Shown here: positions 8,380-17,372 of the stretch, piece after piece
Layout: each line of letters starts with the position of its first letter
How positions within the stretch are numbered: position 1 is the first letter of the stretch
Source: Nocardia flavorosea
GTDB taxonomy: Bacteria; Actinomycetota; Actinomycetes; Mycobacteriales; Mycobacteriaceae
Assembly: GCF_015477805.1 (NCBI RefSeq)
Contig: NZ_JADLQL010000006.1
Span: forward strand, 310,001 to 374,000
Reading direction: 5' to 3'
Length of the DNA: 64,000 nucleotides
Translations under genes and position numbers: made by a program
Notes under the pieces: generated by a model
Databases searched by the model: none
Told to the model about the DNA's origin: nothing
Seen by the model: only the letters and a program-made list of their open reading frames with translations

Positions 8380-8573
8380 TCCTCGTGGACGCGGATGGCC
8401 ATGGCGGGGCAGACGGCGGCGGCTTCACGTACGTCGTCGGCGAGGTCGTCCGGGGGGTTCTCGTCCAGCAATACGACGATGCCGTCTTCCTCGCGCTGAT
8501 CGAAAACCGCGCCGGCCGCCATCACGCAGTGCCCGGCGGCAATGCATTTCCCCTGCTCGACAGTCACATTCAT
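8376..8573 (-). CDS. P450-associated [3Fe-4S] ferredoxin
   Basis: A 65-residue ferredoxin. Cysteines occur as CIAAGHC and then CP near the C-terminus (AAAVCPAMAIRV), the CX5C...CP arrangement of single-cluster actinobacterial P450 ferredoxins. The start is ATG 8573, with CGGAG eight bases upstream; a longer in-frame reading to 8660 lacks support. It overlaps the P450 gene by four bases and should pass electrons to one or both P450s. No dedicated ferredoxin reductase of the usual FAD type is seen next to it. Confidence 0.93.
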   Translation of the reverse strand: MNVTVEQGKCIAAGHCVMAAGAVFDQREEDGIVVLLDENPPDDLADDVREAAAVCPAMAIRVHEE

Positions 8574-8724
8574 TGAACGATCTCCGAGAAAGCCCCTGGC
8601 TTCAGCCGTGGCGAGGAATCGAAGCGCAGCGTTCTTCTGGTTCCCGACATCGTGTTTCACTACCTCCTAGGTCGTGCCGCCGACGGTGGCGACGGGCTCG
8701 TTTGAGGGATCGGTGCTGTGCCGC

Positions 8725-9552
8725 TCATGAGCTACCGGAGGCCGCGCCGGTATTGCGTCGCAGCAGGGGTTTACCGGCGGTGGTACCGCCGTCGACGGCC
8801 AGGACGGTGCCGGTCAGGTAGCGGGACCGATCGCCGGCGAAGTAGACCGCGGCCTCGGCGACATCGGCGGGGGTGCCCTCCCGCGGCAGCGGGCGGTCGC
8901 GGTTCATCGCGTCGCGCATGGCGCGGGTCATCCGCTCGGCCTTCTCCGGCGACATGGTGCTCGACGCCTTCGCGAGCAGGTCGGTGGGGATATTGCCGGG
9001 GGCGATACAGTTCACCCGCACGTCGTACTGCGCCAGTTCGATGGCCGCGGATTTCGTGAAGTGGATGACCGCGGCTTTGGATGCCCGGTAGGTCATCACG
9101 CCGCCGCCGGCCTGCACACCGCCCACCGACGAGAGATTGATGATCGACCCACCGCCGTGGCCGGCCATATACCGGGCCGCCAGCCGGGTACCGGCCAGGA
9201 CGCCGAGCACGTTCACCGACATCACGCGCTGGAAGTCGGCGAAATCGTCGTCGAGAATACTTCTGTGCATCTTCCCGGAGATGCCGGCGTTGTTGACCAT
9301 GATGTGCAGCCCGTCGAATTCCTGGACAGTGCGGGCGACGAGCCGGGTGAGCTGGCCGGGATCACCGGCATCGGTGGCCTGGAACAGCGCGGCGGCACCG
9401 CAGCGGTCCGCCAGGGCCCGGCCTTTCTCGGCGTCGATATCACCGACGACGACCCGCGCGCCCTCGGCGACGAACCGCTCGACCATGGCGCTGCCCAGCC
9501 CGGACGCGCCGCCGGTCACCACCGCGACCTTGCCCGCCAATTCGTTCCCCAT
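8725..9552 (-). CDS. Short-chain dehydrogenase/reductase
   Basis: A 275-residue classical SDR with TGGASGLG (cofactor loop, residues 14-21), NNAG, the catalytic Ser in NLSSVGG and YRASK. It is probably an NAD(P)-dependent alcohol or ketone oxidoreductase. AAAGGA precedes the ATG. It lies between the ferredoxin (151 bp) and the upstream hydrolase (45 bp), within the long catabolic block, so it may oxidise an alcohol made by the P450s (inference). Confidence 0.9.
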   Translation of the reverse strand: MGNELAGKVAVVTGGASGLGSAMVERFVAEGARVVVGDIDAEKGRALADRCGAAALFQATDAGDPGQLTRLVARTVQEFDGLHIMVNNAGISGKMHRSILDDDFADFQRVMSVNVLGVLAGTRLAARYMAGHGGGSIINLSSVGGVQAGGGVMTYRASKAAVIHFTKSAAIELAQYDVRVNCIAPGNIPTDLLAKASSTMSPEKAERMTRAMRDAMNRDRPLPREGTPADVAEAAVYFAGDRSRYLTGTVLAVDGGTTAGKPLLRRNTGAASGSS

Positions 9553-9597
9553 GCGCTGCGTTTCCTTTCATCACGAAATCCCTGCCGCCGCACCGGC

Positions 9598-10491
9598 TCA
9601 TCCGCTGTGCGCGTACGCGGCTACCGTTCGGTTGCGCGTCTGCCGGTCCAGGAAGTCCAGGAGCAGCGGGTTCACCGCATCCGGTTGTTCGAGTTGCGGG
9701 CAGTGACCGGCGTCGGGGATCACCGCGGATTCGGCGACCGGGATGCGGGCAGCGACCGCGGCGGCCCAGCCGCGCGGCAGCAGTTTGTCGGCACCGCCCT
9801 CGAGCACCAGGGTCGGAACCCGGATTCGTTCGAACGGCCGGTCACCCGGAGCGGGCGGTATCTGCGCACCGGGTCGCCGGAAACGGGCGGCCGCGATCGC
9901 TTCCCAGGCGCCGGGGGCAGTCGCGGAGACGAACCGGCGCCGGACGTAGTCCTCGTCGGCCGGATACGCGGGCGAGGCGAACAGGGCGGTGACGATGGCG
10001 CGCATGGCGGGCAGGGTGGCGTCGAAATCATAGAGGGCGCGCATATGCTCGTTGGCCTGGATCTGCCCGCCACCACAGATCGTCACCATGGCGCGCACCG
10101 GCAGCCGCGGATTCGCGGCGGTGGTATCGGCGAGCAGGTTCACCGCGCCCATCGAATTACCGACGAAAAACGCCGATTCGATTCCCAGTACCGCGCAGAA
10201 GCGGGCGATATGCCGGATCCGCATTCCGCGGCCGTCGGTGAAATCGATGACTTTCGCGGAATCGCCGTAGCCGAGCATATCGGGCGCGAGTACGCGGTAG
10301 CGTTGCGCAAGCTCGGGAATAGTGCGTTGCCAGCCTATTTCGGCGCTCGCTCCGAACTCACCCCCATGCAATAGGACAACCGGATCCCCCGCACCCGCTT
10401 CGAGGAAATGTGTGCGCAGACCGTCGACCTCGATCGTGCGATGCTCATATCCGGTCGCTGCTGCCGCCTCCGGGACACTCGACTCGATCAT
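9598..10491 (-). CDS. Alpha/beta hydrolase, meta-cleavage-product hydrolase-like
   Basis: A 297-residue alpha/beta hydrolase. It has the oxyanion turn LLHGGEFG, nucleophile Ser in GNSMGAV, acid Asp in EGGADKLLP and His in DAGHCPQLEQP. GNSMG and the overall plan resemble C-C hydrolases acting on ring-cleavage products. The start is ATG 10491 (MIESSVPE) with a purine-rich ribosome site; the frame upstream to 10563 is not needed. It is a second hydrolase in the same block as the MhpC-like gene at 18986. Confidence 0.87.
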   Translation of the reverse strand: MIESSVPEAAAATGYEHRTIEVDGLRTHFLEAGAGDPVVLLHGGEFGASAEIGWQRTIPELAQRYRVLAPDMLGYGDSAKVIDFTDGRGMRIRHIARFCAVLGIESAFFVGNSMGAVNLLADTTAANPRLPVRAMVTICGGGQIQANEHMRALYDFDATLPAMRAIVTALFASPAYPADEDYVRRRFVSATAPGAWEAIAAARFRRPGAQIPPAPGDRPFERIRVPTLVLEGGADKLLPRGWAAAVAARIPVAESAVIPDAGHCPQLEQPDAVNPLLLDFLDRQTRNRTVAAYAHSG

Positions 10492-10687
10492 GATCGGCCC
10501 CTTTCCGATGCTCTGCGTCGGCGGTCGGTCCTGGTTTCGACGTGCAGCCCCGGACCGGGACACAGAGATTCCTTTACCGCCTCCCGGCGACAGGAGCCTC
10601 GGTGGGGACGAAGTCGATACCCAGGTCCGGGCCGGCCCGAGAGCCCTCCGTGGTCACCCTCCGCCACCGCCTCCAGGCCCGGCCCGC

Positions 10688-11299
10688 TCATGCATTGCCG
10701 ATCGGTTTCGCGCTGGTCAGTACCTGCACGGCAAGAAGTTCGAGCTGGCCCTGGACAGCAGTGTCGATCAGTACGCCGGTGTCGTCCCAGACCTTGTCGG
10801 CCGAATTGATCGCGACCCCGATCGGCGTGGGCCAGGCCCGCAGCGCGTGCCCGATCCCGCGCAGCTGGCCCAGGGTGCCTACAGCGGCTTGCCAGCCGTA
10901 GGCGCAGGTGATACAGCCCCAGGGTTTGTTGTCCAGATAGACCGTGGGATCGGCGCGCATATCCTCCACGTAGTCCAGAGCGTTCTTCACCAGCCCGGAG
11001 ATCGCGCCGTGGTAGCCGGGCGATCCGACGATCACCGCGTCGGCTGCCCGTAACGCCTCGACCAGCGCGACCGCCGCTGGGGTCCGCGTCGTATCGTGCG
11101 GGTTGTACATGGGCAGATTGATCTGTTCACCGCTGAACAGCGCCGTCCGGCCGCCGCGCTGTTCGACGGTGTCCAGGCAGTGCCGCAACGCCCGCTCGGT
11201 CGACGAGCCGGCGCGTAATGTGCCGCCCACTCCGACGACGAACGGCTGCCGATCCGCCTCCGGTGCTGTCCGATCCATCATGGTGCTTCCCGCGCTCAT
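10688..11299 (-). CDS. NADPH-dependent FMN reductase family protein
   Basis: A 203-residue flavodoxin-like reductase. GGTLRAGSSTERAL forms the FMN phosphate loop, and SPGYHGAISGLVKNALDYVEDM is the family signature. ATG 11299 or ATG 11281 could be the start. Such proteins supply reduced FMN to flavin-dependent monooxygenases; the LLM monooxygenase at 13270 in the same transcription direction is a reasonable partner. A 196-bp gap separates it from the hydrolase downstream. Confidence 0.88.
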   Translation of the reverse strand: MSAGSTMMDRTAPEADRQPFVVGVGGTLRAGSSTERALRHCLDTVEQRGGRTALFSGEQINLPMYNPHDTTRTPAAVALVEALRAADAVIVGSPGYHGAISGLVKNALDYVEDMRADPTVYLDNKPWGCITCAYGWQAAVGTLGQLRGIGHALRAWPTPIGVAINSADKVWDDTGVLIDTAVQGQLELLAVQVLTSAKPIGNA

Positions 11300-11360
11300 C
11301 GTCGATGCCCTTGACTGTTGCCGCTCACTGTCCGATCCGGTTTCCCGCGCATCACCGCTC

Positions 11361-12350
11361 CTATTTGATGGCGATCGGGTTGATGGGTGAACCGACCGCG
11401 CCGACCACCCGCAGCGGCGGGGCGACGAGCTGGAATTCGTAGACGCCGTCGGCGGCGCAATCGGCGGCCAGGGCGGTGAAATCCCAGTATTCGCCGAGCA
11501 TCAGGCCCATATCGCGCAGGCACAGCATATGCATCGGCAGGAAGGTCCCCTCGACCCCGGAAACGGGATTTTCGACCATGAGGTTGTCGGCGGCGACGGC
11601 GGCTATCTCGTGGTCGTGCAGCCATTTCGCGCAGGTCCAGTCCAGGCCCGAATAGGGTTCGGAACCGTCGCCGGCTTCGAGAAAACGGTTCCACCAGCCG
11701 GTGCGGACCAGCACGATATCGCCGGATGCGATGGTCACGCCCTGGCGGTGCGCGCATTCGTCGAGTTCGTCACCGGTGATGGGTTCCCCGACCGCGAGGA
11801 ACGTTTTCGCGCCGCGATATTTCACCAGGTCCAGGAGGACACCGCGGCTGGTGATCCCCTTGCTGTCCGCCTTTTCGATACCGCAGTGGAAAGCGCCCAT
11901 ACTGGTCACCGAATCGGCCGGGAAACCGTTGTAGAGCTTATCTCCGTAGTAGACGTGGGAGAAAGCATCCCACTGGGTCGCGGCCTGCAACGGCATGATG
12001 AGCATATCGTCGTTGAAGCGGAACGGGTTGCCGGCGAAGAATCCGGCCAGTTCGCCGGCCACCGAATTCTGCAGCCATTCGGGGCCGTAGCGGGTCAGGG
12101 TTTCGGCATCGCCACCGTCGACGGTCATCACATGGGTGGGATTGGCCCGGAATTTGAAGGCGCCCTGCGGCCCGTTGGAACCGAAATCGATGCCCAGCGG
12201 AAACACCTTCCCGTGCCGGACCAGTCCGGCCGCGGCGGCGACCTTCTGCGGGGTGATGAAATTCAGCGTGCCGAGTTCGTCGTCGGCACCCCAGCGGCCC
12301 CAGTTGCGCACTGTGTCAGCGAGTTTGTAGAAATCGGTCAGAGTTGCCAC
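11361..12350 (-). CDS. Cyclase family protein (kynurenine-formamidase-like hydrolase)
   Basis: A 329-residue member of the cyclase/KynB superfamily of metal-dependent hydrolases. The region TQWDAFSHVYY (about residues 125-135) corresponds to the family metal motif usually written HxGTHxDxxxH, here keeping the Asp and last His. A later stretch DIVLVRTGWW and the C-terminal LAPP-type loop fit the longer actinobacterial subgroup. Start GTG 12350 with GGAAGGA. It is likely to hydrolyse or cyclise a ring-opened or lactone/amide intermediate; the substrate is unknown. Confidence 0.87.
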   Translation of the reverse strand: MATLTDFYKLADTVRNWGRWGADDELGTLNFITPQKVAAAAGLVRHGKVFPLGIDFGSNGPQGAFKFRANPTHVMTVDGGDAETLTRYGPEWLQNSVAGELAGFFAGNPFRFNDDMLIMPLQAATQWDAFSHVYYGDKLYNGFPADSVTSMGAFHCGIEKADSKGITSRGVLLDLVKYRGAKTFLAVGEPITGDELDECAHRQGVTIASGDIVLVRTGWWNRFLEAGDGSEPYSGLDWTCAKWLHDHEIAAVAADNLMVENPVSGVEGTFLPMHMLCLRDMGLMLGEYWDFTALAADCAADGVYEFQLVAPPLRVVGAVGSPINPIAIK

Positions 12351-12371
12351 GTTGCTTTTCCTTCCAGCGGC

Positions 12372-13244
12372 CTATTTCCGCTCGCCCGGCACCGCACCGG
12401 CGGTTCGGGGCGAACCCGCCGGGGGTGGTCCGGCCAGTTCCTCGGCCAGCCGCGCGGCGAGATTGCCGCCGTCGACCCACAGCACCTGACCGGTGATGTA
12501 TCCGGCGGCGCGGCTGCCCAGGAAGAGCAGTGCGGATGCCTGTTCCACGGGATCGGCGGACCGGCCCAGCGGTTTGGGGATCTCGTCGAGATAGTCCTGG
12601 CCGTATGCCGAGCGCAGCTGGTCCAGGATGGGTGTTTCGGTGACACCGGGGCCGGTGCAGTTCATCCGTATACCGCGGCGCGCGAGTTCCACCGATTTGC
12701 GGATGGTGTAGAGGATGATCGCCTCTTTGGACAGCCGGTATCCGCCGTCCGCGAGGGCTTCGGGATTCGCTCTGCACCAGGTAATTCCTTCGGCCATCGA
12801 AGTGGTTTCCAGGAGTCCTTTCACCGCCCAGCGGTTCTCCAGGTAGCCGGCGGCGGCCAGCGAGGAAACGCTGACCACTGCCGAACCCGGTTCCATATGC
12901 GGAACGAGCGCTTCGGTGATATGCCGCATCCCGAGGAAATTGATGGTGGCGACGCGCAGCGGGTCGCCGATCCCCGAGGAGACGCCGGCGATATTGAACA
13001 GGACGTCCATCTCGGTGCCGACCGAGCGCGCGGCCCGGTCGATGGACTCCGGGTCCGCCTGGTCCATCTCGTGGAACTCGTCGAGCTCGGTGCCCGGACG
13101 CAGCCGGTCGAGGCCGACGATCTCGGCGCCCAGCTCCCGTAACTGCGTCACCAGACAGGCACCGATACCGGAGGCACAACCGGTCACCACCACCCGTTTA
13201 CCGTCGTACCGCCATCGCCGGCCGATCGAGTCCACCTCGGGCAC
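12372..13244 (-). CDS. SDR oxidoreductase, coniferyl-alcohol dehydrogenase-like
   Basis: A 290-residue SDR with TGCASGIG (residues 21-28), NIAG instead of NNAG, catalytic Ser in VSSLAAAGY and YRLSKEA. The reduced spacing after the cofactor motif and the long AVKGLLETT insertion resemble coniferyl-alcohol-dehydrogenase-type and 3-alpha-hydroxysteroid dehydrogenase-type SDRs. Start GTG 13244 after GGAGAGGAG. It is sandwiched between the cyclase and LLM genes with about 25-bp gaps. Confidence 0.88.
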   Translation of the reverse strand: MPEVDSIGRRWRYDGKRVVVTGCASGIGACLVTQLRELGAEIVGLDRLRPGTELDEFHEMDQADPESIDRAARSVGTEMDVLFNIAGVSSGIGDPLRVATINFLGMRHITEALVPHMEPGSAVVSVSSLAAAGYLENRWAVKGLLETTSMAEGITWCRANPEALADGGYRLSKEAIILYTIRKSVELARRGIRMNCTGPGVTETPILDQLRSAYGQDYLDEIPKPLGRSADPVEQASALLFLGSRAAGYITGQVLWVDGGNLAARLAEELAGPPPAGSPRTAGAVPGERK

Positions 13245-13269
13245 CGCGCTCTCCTCTCCCGCCTTCTTC

Positions 13270-14574
13270 TCAGCCTTGCTGCTGTTCCTTCAGTGCCTGC
13301 GCGGCCTTCACCCGGCCTTCGTTGATCTCGGCCATGGCCTCGGGGATCTCGCTGGCAGTGAACTTGCCGCCCCGGCCGGTGGGCAGGCCGCCGATGGAAT
13401 AGCTCTCATCGAATTCCGGTACCGCCCAGGGACGCCGCCGGGCTTCGGCCTTTTCCAGGACCGGTTCGAGCCGCTTGGCTTTCTCGGCCCGCGCCGTCTC
13501 GTCACGTTCGATGAATTCCGGCAGGATCTCCTTGCCCATGACCTCGATGGATTCCATCGTTCCTTCGTGGCTGCGCGGATTCAGCAGCAGGATGATCTCG
13601 TCGACCCCGCTCTGCTCGTAGCCGCGCAGGAACTCGCGGACCGTCGCCGGGCCGCCGATCGCGCCGCGGCCGGGACCGTAGGCGAGGGTTTCGTCTTCTT
13701 TCACCGCGTCCAGGTAGCTGTCCCATACGCCGGTTCGGCCGGGAGTATGCATCCCGGTCATGTAGTAGTGCATGATGCCGAACGAGAAGAACCCGCCGCC
13801 CAGCCCGAGACGTTTGATCGCCTCCTCGTCGGTTTCGGCGACCATCATCGACAGGTCACCGCCGATGGCCAGGATATTCGGGTTCATCTGCGGGACCGAG
13901 GGGGCGGCGGCGTTCTCGAATTCCTCGTAGTATCCGCGCACGCGCTCACCGAGCGCTTCAGGACCGGTGTAGGCGAAACTCAGGGCGCCGATACCCTTCT
14001 GAGCCGCCATTTGCACCGAGGACGGCCGGGTACAGGCCACCCACAGCGGCGGGTGCGGGGTCTGCCGCGGTTTCGGGATGACATTGCGGGGCGGCATTGA
14101 GATGTGCTCGCCTTTGAACCCGCTGAACGGGGTTTCGGTCATCGCCCGGACGGTGACCTCGAGGGCTTCCTCCCACTGGGCACGCTTGTCCGCGGGATCG
14201 ATGTTGAACCCGCCGAGCTCGGCCACCGACGACGATTCACCGGTGCCGAATTCCACCCGGCCGCCGGACAGATGGTCCAGGGTCGCCACGCGTTCCGCGG
14301 CGCGGGCGGGATGGTTGATCCCGGGCGGCAGATGCATGACACCGAAACCGAGCCGGATGTTGTTCGTGCGCTGGCTGGCCGCGGCGAGGAACATCTCCGG
14401 CGCGGTGGCGTGACAATACTCCTCCAGGAAGTGGTGTTCGGTGAGCCAGACCGTGGAGAACCCGGCTTCATCCGCCGCGGCTACTTCGTCCAGTCCGTCC
14501 TGAAACATCTGGAATTCGTCGTCGTCGGTCCACGGCCGCGGCAGCGCGAACTCGTAGAAGAGCGATATTTTCAT
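13270..14574 (-). CDS. LLM-class flavin-dependent monooxygenase
   Basis: A 434-residue luciferase-like protein. The N-terminus MKISLFYEFALPRPW and the conserved VWLTEHHFLEEY and GRVEFGTGESSS segments match bacterial-luciferase-like monooxygenases that use reduced FMN. Its ATG overlaps the FAD dehydrogenase stop by four bases, with GGAGG ahead. The flavin reductase at 10688 is the obvious partner. The chain is longer than most, with a charged Ala/Glu-rich tail after about residue 345. Confidence 0.9.
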   Translation of the reverse strand: MKISLFYEFALPRPWTDDDEFQMFQDGLDEVAAADEAGFSTVWLTEHHFLEEYCHATAPEMFLAAASQRTNNIRLGFGVMHLPPGINHPARAAERVATLDHLSGGRVEFGTGESSSVAELGGFNIDPADKRAQWEEALEVTVRAMTETPFSGFKGEHISMPPRNVIPKPRQTPHPPLWVACTRPSSVQMAAQKGIGALSFAYTGPEALGERVRGYYEEFENAAAPSVPQMNPNILAIGGDLSMMVAETDEEAIKRLGLGGGFFSFGIMHYYMTGMHTPGRTGVWDSYLDAVKEDETLAYGPGRGAIGGPATVREFLRGYEQSGVDEIILLLNPRSHEGTMESIEVMGKEILPEFIERDETARAEKAKRLEPVLEKAEARRRPWAVPEFDESYSIGGLPTGRGGKFTASEIPEAMAEINEGRVKAAQALKEQQQG

Positions 14575-16376
14575 CGATTACCTCCGATGGATTCGTTCGT
14601 GTCCGATGCGTCCCCCACGGCACCGCTGTTTCCGGATGGCTCCCGCTGGGCGCAGTGCTGCGCCGCGACGTATCCGAAGGTCATGGCCGGTCCGATGGTG
14701 GCCCCCGCGCCGGCGTAGCTGCGGCCCATGACCGCCGCCGAGACGTTCCCGGTCGCGTACAGACCGCCGATCACTGTGCCGTCGGGGCGCAGCACCCGGG
14801 CGTATTCGTCGGTGCGCAGCCCGCCCGAGGTGCCGAGATCGCCGAGCACGATCCGGAAGGCGTAATAGGGCGGTTTCCCGATCGGATACAGGTTCGGGTT
14901 CGGCAGGGTGGGGTCGCCGTAGTAGTTGTCGTAGACGCTGTCGCCGCGCCCGAAATCGTCATCGTGACCCCGGCGGGCCAGTTCACCGAACCGCTGCGCG
15001 GTGGCTTTCAGCCGGCCGGCGGGCACATCGATCTTGTGCGCGAGTTCGTCCCAGGATCCCGCTTCGACCACCACGCCCGATTCGAGCCAGGCCGGTGGAA
15101 CCTTCCTCCCGGTCGGTACCGGCGCGAACGGCACCTTGGGAATCGGGAGATGTCCGCAGATCACATACCGGTGCCAGGACCTCTTATCGGTGATGAGCCA
15201 GCACGGGATATGGGTGGTGCCGCTCCGCTGGCCTTCGATCATGGCGTGTCCGAAGTCCATATAGGGCGCGGCTTCGTTGATGAACCGTTCTCCTGCCCCG
15301 TTGACGACGAACTGGGCGGGCATCATCCGTTCGTTGAGCATGAACTGCATCCGGCCGTCCGGCCACTGCACCGCCGGGAACCACCAGGATTCGTCCATCA
15401 GATCGGTGGCGGCGCCGACCTTTTCCCCGGCGCGGATGCCGTCGCCGACGTTGTGCGGGTTACCGAAGCTCCAGTCGGTGTCCACCTCCGGGAGTTCCGC
15501 GCGCCGCCGGTCCATATCGCGTTCGAAACCGCCGGTCGCCAGGATCACCCCACGGCGGGCACGGATCCGGATCTGCGCACCGTCCCGTTCGACCACTGCG
15601 CCGGTCACCCGGCCGGCCGGGTCGGTGAGCAGTGATTGCATCGGTGCGCCGAGCCAGAGCCGGATATCGCGTTCTTTCAGCGCGAGCCGCAGCCGGGCGA
15701 TCAGCGACTGTCCGATGGTGACGATCCGATCGCCGAAGAGCCGGGCCCGCACCATCCGCCAGATCAGTTTCAGCAGTACCGCTTTACCGCGCCAGTTCTG
15801 CCGCACCTGATAGAACAGCCGCAGGTCCATGGGCCCCAGCCAGATGCCCTTGGGTGCCAGGGCGAGCGGTTCGAGCAGTTCACTTTCCTCGGCCCCCAGC
15901 GCACGGGTGTCCATCGGCGGGACGTTGATGGTGCTGCCCTGCCCGGAGCCGCCTTCGAGTTCCGGATAGTAATCGGCATACCCGGGTTTCCAGACGAATT
16001 GCATCCACTCGCTGCGCTCTTCGAGGAAGGCCATCATTTCCGGGGCCTTCTCGACATACATCCGCAGCCGCTGTTCGGTGACGAGCCCGCCGGTGATCGT
16101 CTTCAGGTATTCGACGACCGATTCCGGGTCCAGTTCGAAACCGGCCCGACGCTGAGCGGGGGCGTTCGGCACCCAGATACCGCCGCCGGACAGCGCGGTG
16201 GAACCACCGTATTTCGCACCCTTCTCGACGATCAGGACCTCGAGGCCGTCGGCCTCGGCCTTCAGGGCGGCCGACATCCCGCCGCCGCCGGACCCCACCA
16301 CCAGCACATCGACGGTTTCGTCGTAGCCGGCGCCGGAATCCTCGGCGCCGGCAGTATCCGGTTCCTCCGTGGTCAC
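14571..16376 (-). CDS. FAD-dependent dehydrogenase, 3-ketosteroid-dehydrogenase-like
   Basis: A 601-residue flavoprotein of the KstD/fumarate-reductase family. The FAD fold is VDVLVVGSGGGGMSAAL (residues 23-39), followed by GGSTALSGGGIWVPN. LATGGFERD lies mid-chain, and the C-terminus has PPYYAF...LGTSGGLRTD and GLYATGNVSA. KstD enzymes introduce a double bond into a ring ketone. Start GTG 16376. The second paralogue at 19934 and the Mhp-like genes between them suggest successive ring dehydrogenation and aromatic cleavage; the true substrate is unknown and need not be a steroid. Confidence 0.9.
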   Translation of the reverse strand: MTTEEPDTAGAEDSGAGYDETVDVLVVGSGGGGMSAALKAEADGLEVLIVEKGAKYGGSTALSGGGIWVPNAPAQRRAGFELDPESVVEYLKTITGGLVTEQRLRMYVEKAPEMMAFLEERSEWMQFVWKPGYADYYPELEGGSGQGSTINVPPMDTRALGAEESELLEPLALAPKGIWLGPMDLRLFYQVRQNWRGKAVLLKLIWRMVRARLFGDRIVTIGQSLIARLRLALKERDIRLWLGAPMQSLLTDPAGRVTGAVVERDGAQIRIRARRGVILATGGFERDMDRRRAELPEVDTDWSFGNPHNVGDGIRAGEKVGAATDLMDESWWFPAVQWPDGRMQFMLNERMMPAQFVVNGAGERFINEAAPYMDFGHAMIEGQRSGTTHIPCWLITDKRSWHRYVICGHLPIPKVPFAPVPTGRKVPPAWLESGVVVEAGSWDELAHKIDVPAGRLKATAQRFGELARRGHDDDFGRGDSVYDNYYGDPTLPNPNLYPIGKPPYYAFRIVLGDLGTSGGLRTDEYARVLRPDGTVIGGLYATGNVSAAVMGRSYAGAGATIGPAMTFGYVAAQHCAQREPSGNSGAVGDASDTNESIGGNR

Positions 16377-16424
16377 GATGTCCTTACCTTTCTTCGGGTG
16401 GTCGATGCGGGTGCCGGCGGAGGG

Positions 16425-17372
16425 CTACCCGGGGTCGGCGGGACACGCGGTGCGGATGGCGAATCCGGCGATCAGTTCGGGCGAGGGCCGGTAGTAGCGG
16501 ACAGGGGTCCGGTACGCACCCTGCGTCGCGAGGGCCGCGAAGGCCGCCACCCAGGCTCGGATCTCGTGCGCGGAATTACCGGCGGTACGCGTGATCTCGC
16601 TGTTGGACCAGCTGTCGACGGCCGCCAGCCGTCCGGTGTCGACCAGCTCGAGGAATTCCCGGTCCCAGTCCGGGTTGAGTGGTTGCAGCGGCCCCTCCCC
16701 GGCCGTGAATTCCGCTGCCGCCGCCATCGCCGCGGTCTGCCGGGCCTGCCGCTGCTCGGTGGTCATGGGCCGGCCGTGCACGATCCGCTCCAGCACCGGC
16801 GGCGGCGCGGTGGCGCGCTGCGGAACCGGCGGATCGTGCGACAGGCCCCCGGAGCCGAGCACCAGTACCCGCTTCCCGAGAGTCGCGAGATGCTGCCCGA
16901 CCGCGGTCCCGAGGGCCCGCACCCGGCGCAGCGGCCCGAGCGGCGTCGCGACCGAATTCAGGAAGATCGGGATCACCGGCCGGGCGGTGACCTCTCCGAA
17001 CAGCTGCTGGAGCGGTTGTACGGTGCCGTGATCGACCGACATCTCCGCCGAGGTGGCGATATCGATACCGGCCTCGAGCAGCGCCTCGGCCAGCGCCAGC
17101 GCCTGCTCGACCGGAACATTCAGCGGGCCGGAGTGGGTGCCGTAGTCCCCGACCCCGGCCGCCGCGGTGCCCAGGCAGAACGGCGGCATCAGCTTGTAGA
17201 AGAACCCGTTGTAATGGTCCGGCGCGAACAGTACGACCAGTTCGGGATCGAAGTTCCGCACGAATTCCCGGGCCTGATCGAGGGCGCCACCGATCTCGCT
17301 GAGCAGCTCCCGGCCCGGACCCGGGAGTTCAAGGAGCGGGCTGTGCGAGACGCAGCATACGGCCAGCGGCAT
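16425..17372 (-). CDS. mhpB: Extradiol ring-cleavage dioxygenase, MhpB-like
   Basis: A 315-residue class III (LigB-type) dioxygenase closely resembling 2,3-dihydroxyphenylpropionate 1,2-dioxygenase. Shared stretches include VVLFAPDHYNGFFY, MPPFCLG, LGSGGLSH and HEIRAWVAAFAA. His115 (SVDHG) and His179 (GGLSH) fall at the same numbers as the catalytic pair of the E. coli enzyme. GGGAGG precedes the ATG. It overlaps the hydroxylase gene by 44 bp. It should open a catechol next to a side chain, using Fe(II) and oxygen. Side-chain specificity cannot be judged. Confidence 0.95.
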   Translation of the reverse strand: MPLAVCCVSHSPLLELPGPGRELLSEIGGALDQAREFVRNFDPELVVLFAPDHYNGFFYKLMPPFCLGTAAAGVGDYGTHSGPLNVPVEQALALAEALLEAGIDIATSAEMSVDHGTVQPLQQLFGEVTARPVIPIFLNSVATPLGPLRRVRALGTAVGQHLATLGKRVLVLGSGGLSHDPPVPQRATAPPPVLERIVHGRPMTTEQRQARQTAAMAAAAEFTAGEGPLQPLNPDWDREFLELVDTGRLAAVDSWSNSEITRTAGNSAHEIRAWVAAFAALATQGAYRTPVRYYRPSPELIAGFAIRTACPADPG

